Position numbers and translations under genes: made by a program
Assembly (NCBI GenBank): GCA_027482795.1
Contig: JAIXVS010000054.1
Coordinates: 1-9,714 of the forward strand
Direction: 5' to 3'
DNA length: 9,714 nucleotides
Source: Rhodobacter sp.
Lineage (GTDB): Bacteria; Pseudomonadota; Alphaproteobacteria; Rhodobacterales; Rhodobacteraceae
Part shown: positions 6,848 through 9,714 of the stretch, piece after piece
Layout: every line of letters starts with the position of its first letter
Numbering within the stretch: the stretch's first letter is position 1
Notes under the pieces: generated by a model
The model's database searches: none
What the model saw: the letters and a program-made list of their open reading frames with translations, nothing else
What the model was told of the DNA's origin: nothing

Positions 6848-7846
6848 ATGCCGCATAACCTACACGGGCGCAGCCTGCTAACGCTGCTGGATCTTGCGCC
6901 CAAAGACGTTTCTTTCCTGCTGGATCTGGCCGCCAGTTTGAAATCCGCCAAGGCCACGGGAAATGAAACCCCCCATCTGCGCGGCAAAAATATCGCGCTG
7001 ATCTTTGAGAAAGACAGCACCCGCACCCGCGCTGCGTTCGAGGTGGCCGCCCATGACCAAGGCGCGCATGTCACCTACCTTGGCCCATCGGGCAGCCATA
7101 TTGGGCATAAGGAAAGCATGGCAGACACCGCGCGCGTTCTGGGGCGGATGTTTGATGCGATAGAATATCGCGGTTTTGCCCAAAGCAGCGCCGAAACCTT
7201 GGCGCAGCTCTCTGGCGTGCCCGTGTATAATGGCCTGACCGATACCTATCACCCCACCCAAGTGCTGGCCGACCTTTTGACCATGCGCGAACATGGCGCC
7301 AAGCCGCTGGCCCAGCAAAGCCTGTGCTATCTGGGTGATGCCAGCGGCAATATGGCAGCCTCGCTTATGGTGGGGGCGGCGCTGGTGGGGCTGGACTTGC
7401 GCCTATGCGCGCCGCAGGGGCTGGGGCCGCAGGCAGAGCACGCGCGCAAATGCGCAGAACTGGCGCGCGCGTCTGGCGGCAAAATCACCATCACCGATGA
7501 TCTGACCGCCGTGCAGGGCTGCGATTTTCTTTATACCGATGTTTGGCTTAGCATGGGCGAGGATGACAGCCTTTGGGCCCCCCGCATTGCCCAGCTTTTG
7601 CCCTTTCGCGTGACGGCAGACCTTATGGCCGCCACGGGCAACCCCAATACCAAATTCCTGCACTGCCTGCCCGCCTTTCACAACACCGAAACCGAGGTGG
7701 GTGCCAAAGTGCAGGCAGACCACGGGATTGATTGTATGGAGGTGACAGACGCCGCGTTTGAAAGCGCGGCTTCGGTCGTGTTCGATCAGGCCGAAAACCG
7801 CCTGCACACAATAAAGGCGATTCTGGTCGCAACATTGGGCAGTTAG
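6848..7846 (+). CDS. arcB: Ornithine carbamoyltransferase, catabolic
   Basis: In the ADI pathway this cytoplasmic enzyme runs the phosphorolysis of citrulline to ornithine and carbamoyl phosphate. The 332-residue protein carries the carbamoyl-phosphate site STRTR (57-61), HPTQ (135-138), the ornithine-loop SMGE (235-238) and HCLP with the active-site Cys (272-275). Overall it resembles the ArcB/ArgI group (for example the GPSGSHIGHKES and VFDQAENRLHTIKA blocks) more than the shorter anabolic ArgF type. Its place between arcA and arcC supports the catabolic role; ability to work in the anabolic direction cannot be excluded. The ATG at 6848 follows AAAGG by 7 bases, and the longer open frame upstream overlaps arcA and is rejected. 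Confidence 0.95.
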   Translation: MPHNLHGRSLLTLLDLAPKDVSFLLDLAASLKSAKATGNETPHLRGKNIALIFEKDSTRTRAAFEVAAHDQGAHVTYLGPSGSHIGHKESMADTARVLGRMFDAIEYRGFAQSSAETLAQLSGVPVYNGLTDTYHPTQVLADLLTMREHGAKPLAQQSLCYLGDASGNMAASLMVGAALVGLDLRLCAPQGLGPQAEHARKCAELARASGGKITITDDLTAVQGCDFLYTDVWLSMGEDDSLWAPRIAQLLPFRVTADLMAATGNPNTKFLHCLPAFHNTETEVGAKVQADHGIDCMEVTDAAFESAASVVFDQAENRLHTIKAILVATLGS

Positions 7847-7855
7847 GAAACCGAA

Positions 7856-8809
7856 ATGCGTATCGTTGTGGCCCTTGGCGGCAATGCCCTTTTGCGGCGC
7901 GATCAGGCGCTGACGGCGGCCGCGCAGCACACCAATGTGCGCATCGCCGCCCTTGCCTTGGCCGATTTGGCGCGCGATCATCAGATCATCATCGCCCATG
8001 GCAATGGCCCGCAAGTGGGGCTGATGGCGCTGCAAACGGCGGCCTATGCCCCAAACGATCCTTGGCCACTTGATGTGCTGGGGGCCGAAACCGAAGGTAT
8101 GATCGGCTATCTGATCGAACAAGAACTGATGAACGCGCTGCCCCTTGGCCATGATTGCGCCACGCTGCTGACGCGGGTCGAGGTGGACGCAGGCGATCCC
8201 GCCTTTGCCGCGCCAAGTAAGCCCATCGGCCCCGTTTATTCGCCCGCGCAGGCGCAAAAGGTGCAGGCGCGCCACGATTGGCCGATGATTGACACAGATG
8301 GCGGGCGGCGGCGGGTTGTCCCCTCGCCCCTGCCGCGCGCGATTTTGGGCCTGCGCGCCATTCGCCTGCTGGTCGATGCAGGTGTTTGCGTGATTTGCGC
8401 AGGCGGCGGCGGCATTCCCGTGGTGCGCAAACCCGATGGCGGGATGGAAGGCGTTGAAGCCGTAATTGACAAAGACCGCACGGCCGCGCTGCTGGCGCAG
8501 TCGCTGGGCGCAGATGCGCTGTTGATGCTGACCGATGTTTCTGCGCTGTTTTCCAATTGGGGCACGCCGCAGGCCGCTGCCATTGCCACCATCACCCCCG
8601 CCGAATTGGACGCCATAGCGTTCGAGGCGGGGTCAATGGCACCCAAAGCCGCCAGCGCCAGCGCTTTTGTGCGCGCGGGCGGGCAGATGGCAGGGATCGG
8701 GCAACTGGCCGATGCCCGCGCCATTATCGAAGGCCGCGCTGGCACGCGCATTCTTCCCGCATCAGCAGGCCCAATCGCCCCGCCGCCGCGCCGCATAAAA
8801 CCTGCCTAA
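7856..8809 (+). CDS. arcC: Carbamate kinase
   Basis: This enzyme transfers the phosphate of carbamoyl phosphate to ADP, giving ATP and carbamate, which decays to ammonia and CO2; it is the energy-yielding last step of the ADI pathway. The 317-residue protein has the amino-acid-kinase fold motifs: GGNAL (8-12), HGNGPQVG (48-55), SKPIGPVYS with K122 (121-129), CAGGGGIPV (181-189), VIDKDRTAALLA (203-214) and GSMAPKAASA (259-268). In the last motif the family more often has GSMGPK, a mild substitution. The final dozen residues are Pro- and Arg-rich. It begins 9 bases after arcB, with the ribosome site AGGA overlapping the arcB stop codon, and is the last gene of the operon. Confidence 0.96.
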   Translation: MRIVVALGGNALLRRDQALTAAAQHTNVRIAALALADLARDHQIIIAHGNGPQVGLMALQTAAYAPNDPWPLDVLGAETEGMIGYLIEQELMNALPLGHDCATLLTRVEVDAGDPAFAAPSKPIGPVYSPAQAQKVQARHDWPMIDTDGGRRRVVPSPLPRAILGLRAIRLLVDAGVCVICAGGGGIPVVRKPDGGMEGVEAVIDKDRTAALLAQSLGADALLMLTDVSALFSNWGTPQAAAIATITPAELDAIAFEAGSMAPKAASASAFVRAGGQMAGIGQLADARAIIEGRAGTRILPASAGPIAPPPRRIKPA

Positions 8810-9022
8810 TCGGCCACATGCCGCCACTTTGCCGCGCCCTCAAACCCCGCGATGCAAAAGCAAACGTGTATTAGCATCACGCGGCCCTTGCAGGCGCACA
8901 CTTGGGCGTGGCCCGCGAATACCCGCGATCCACACACGTGCAAGTCTTCCGTTGCCCCAGTTGCCTGTGCAAATTGCGTGCGTGTCGGGGCAACGGGGGC
9001 TGGCCATTCGAAAGGAACGACC
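8810..9022 (+). other. 213-base non-coding gap with inverted repeats
   Basis: I see no gene here; open frames crossing it lack start signals and composition of real proteins. It should hold the end of the ADI transcript and the promoter of the small downstream gene. An imperfect inverted repeat (CGCGATGC 8848-8855 with GCATCACGCG 8874-8883, two-base bulge) lies 38 bases after arcC and could end the ADI mRNA, though no T-run follows. CACGTG occurs at 8935-8940. No clear -35/-10 pair was found. Confidence 0.5.
8949..8996 (+). promoter_or_regulatory. 10-bp inverted repeat upstream of the small CxxC gene
   Basis: CCGTTGCCCC (8949-8958) and GGGGCAACGG (8987-8996) are perfectly complementary around a 28-base loop. 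The loop itself contains TTGC-CTGT-GCAA (8961-8972), immediately followed by ATTGC. The element ends 15 bases before the AAAGGA ribosome site of the small gene. It may be a structured 5' leader or a pair of protein-binding half-sites. No known riboswitch is recognised. Confidence 0.45.
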
Positions 9023-9211
9023 ATGTCAAAAGAATTCACATCCACTGCCGACAAAATGAAATCCGTCAAAACCGCATGGGATATGGCCCCATCTGGCCCG
9101 AAAAAAGATGCGGCCCTGACGCATTACCAAGCGGCCCAAACGGCACAGACGGCCAAGAATGATGCCGAATGCATCAAATGTCTGGATGCAGCCTCGTACG
9201 CTCTGGCCTAA
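9023..9211 (+). CDS. Small hypothetical protein (62 aa) with CxxC
   Basis: I do not recognise a named family. The protein has 62 residues, is mostly helical in character, soluble, with no signal peptide or membrane segment. Residues 24-30 (SGPKKDA) link two probable helices; the second half, with HYQAAQTAQ then DAECIKCLDAASYALA, resembles a single TPR-like helix pair and contains a CxxC pair at C50 and C53. It has a strong ribosome site (AAAGGA) about 6 bases before the ATG, a structured leader and a hairpin terminator just after the stop, which together support a real, independently expressed gene. It lies between the ADI operon and a convergent Crp/Fnr regulator. A metal- or thiol-redox role from CxxC is only a guess. 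Confidence 0.75.
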   Translation: MSKEFTSTADKMKSVKTAWDMAPSGPKKDAALTHYQAAQTAQTAKNDAECIKCLDAASYALA

Positions 9212-9222
9212 AGCGAACGGTT

Positions 9223-9246
9223 CCCCATGCCCACACTGGCATGGGG
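9223..9246. terminator. Bidirectional intrinsic terminator
   Basis: CCCCATGCC (9223-9231), a 6-base loop and GGCATGGGG (9238-9246) form a perfect 9-bp stem between two convergent genes, 11 bases after one stop codon and 4 bases beyond the other. A CTATTTTA tract follows on the plus strand; the minus strand side lacks a T-run. It probably serves the small gene well and the regulator less strongly. Confidence 0.72.
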
Positions 9247-9250
9247 CGCC

Positions 9251-9714
9251 CTATTTTAGCAGCGGGCCATCATGATCCAAATACGCGCGGTCATAGGCGG
9301 CAAATTCCACCAGCGCGTCATAATCGTCAAACACAACGCGGCCCCGCTGAAACGTCACCAACCCCTCTTCGCGCAATTCGCGCAGAACGCGGTTCACATG
9401 CACGGCGCTTAGCCCCATCGCATCGGCCAGCAGATATTGCGACAAGGGGCAGGCAAAGCCGCCCTTTTCGGCCAGCCCCACCAGACGCAGCCGCGCCCCC
9501 AGTTCCAGCAGCAAATGCCCCATCCGTTCAGCCGCCGATCTGCGGCCCAAATCGATCAGATGTTCCACCACCATCGCCTCATCGCGCGAGGCGGCCCACA
9601 GTACCGCCGTGGCTAGGCGCGGCGTTTGCATAAACGCATCCAGCAAATCGCGCTGGCTTAGAACCGAGGCTTGAACAGGCGTGATCGGTTCAACATTGTG
9701 ATCCGACGTGCGAA
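9251..9714 (-). CDS. Crp/Fnr-family transcriptional regulator, C-terminal part
   Basis: About 153 C-terminal residues are inside the window; the frame stays open to the right edge, so the N-terminal sensor portion is missing. The visible part holds the end of the effector domain, the long dimerisation helix (through LIDLGRRSAAERMGHLLLEL) and a winged helix-turn-helix of the HTH_Crp type (about nt 9368-9430, LADAMGLSAVHVNRVLRELR). In the recognition helix the positions that in FNR are Glu, Ser and Arg read Val, Asn and Arg, so recognition of a classic TTGAT-N4-ATCAA box is not expected. Whether it carries FNR-type cysteines or a nucleotide pocket cannot be judged. It is convergent to the small CxxC gene and near the ADI operon, which in other bacteria is often under Crp/Fnr control; a link here is only inference. 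A TTG codon at 9646 is internal, not the start. Confidence 0.9.
   Translation of the reverse strand, partial: RTSDHNVEPITPVQASVLSQRDLLDAFMQTPRLATAVLWAASRDEAMVVEHLIDLGRRSAAERMGHLLLELGARLRLVGLAEKGGFACPLSQYLLADAMGLSAVHVNRVLRELREEGLVTFQRGRVVFDDYDALVEFAAYDRAYLDHDGPLLK

Noticed and set aside
7403..8275. Minus-strand open frame of 290 codons across arcB and arcC
   Set aside because: It is antisense to two enzymes with intact motifs and has no recognisable domains.
8961..8972. TTGCCTGTGCAA as an FNR/CRP box
   Set aside because: It is 12 bases rather than 14 and matches no consensus I know; kept only as part of the inverted-repeat finding.

Overview
The window is GC-rich, densely coded DNA from a Gram-negative bacterium. 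The outer-membrane OmpA-type lipoprotein and the style of the Crp/Fnr regulator at the right edge point to an alphaproteobacterium, most likely of the Rhodobacterales; this placement is inference from protein character, not a database match. No RNA genes, transposases, integrases or CRISPR repeats are visible, and base and codon use look alike throughout.

Layout. Left block, minus strand (72-3294): a P-type cation ATPase is followed 49 bases later by a small cytoplasmic protein made of three BON domains, probably one transcript. Centre: a 185-base divergent intergenic region holding three GC-rich hairpins separates the ATPase from a plus-strand gene for a glycine-zipper/OmpA lipoprotein (3483-4118). 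Right block, plus strand (4185-8809): a tight four-gene arginine deiminase (ADI) operon in the order arcD-arcA-arcB-arcC, with gaps of 9, 11 and 9 bases. A 213-base non-coding gap with inverted repeats leads to a 62-residue CxxC protein (9023-9211). A likely bidirectional terminator then separates it from the 3' part of a convergent Crp/Fnr-family regulator that runs off the right edge.

How the genes work together. The ADI operon is metabolically complete. A YfcC-type carrier would exchange arginine for ornithine. ArcA converts arginine to citrulline and ammonia. ArcB splits citrulline with phosphate into ornithine and carbamoyl phosphate. ArcC uses carbamoyl phosphate to make ATP, with ammonia and CO2 released. 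Net yield is one ATP per arginine without respiration, plus alkalinisation. All key catalytic residues I looked for are present, so the pathway should be functional. The left block looks like a cation/envelope-stress module; the ion moved by the ATPase cannot be read from the sequence.

Novelty. I do not see a clear-cut undescribed system. The items most worth a second look are the small CxxC protein with its structured leader between the ADI operon and the Crp/Fnr gene, the ATPase plus triple-BON pair, and the structured 41-base leader of the lipoprotein gene.
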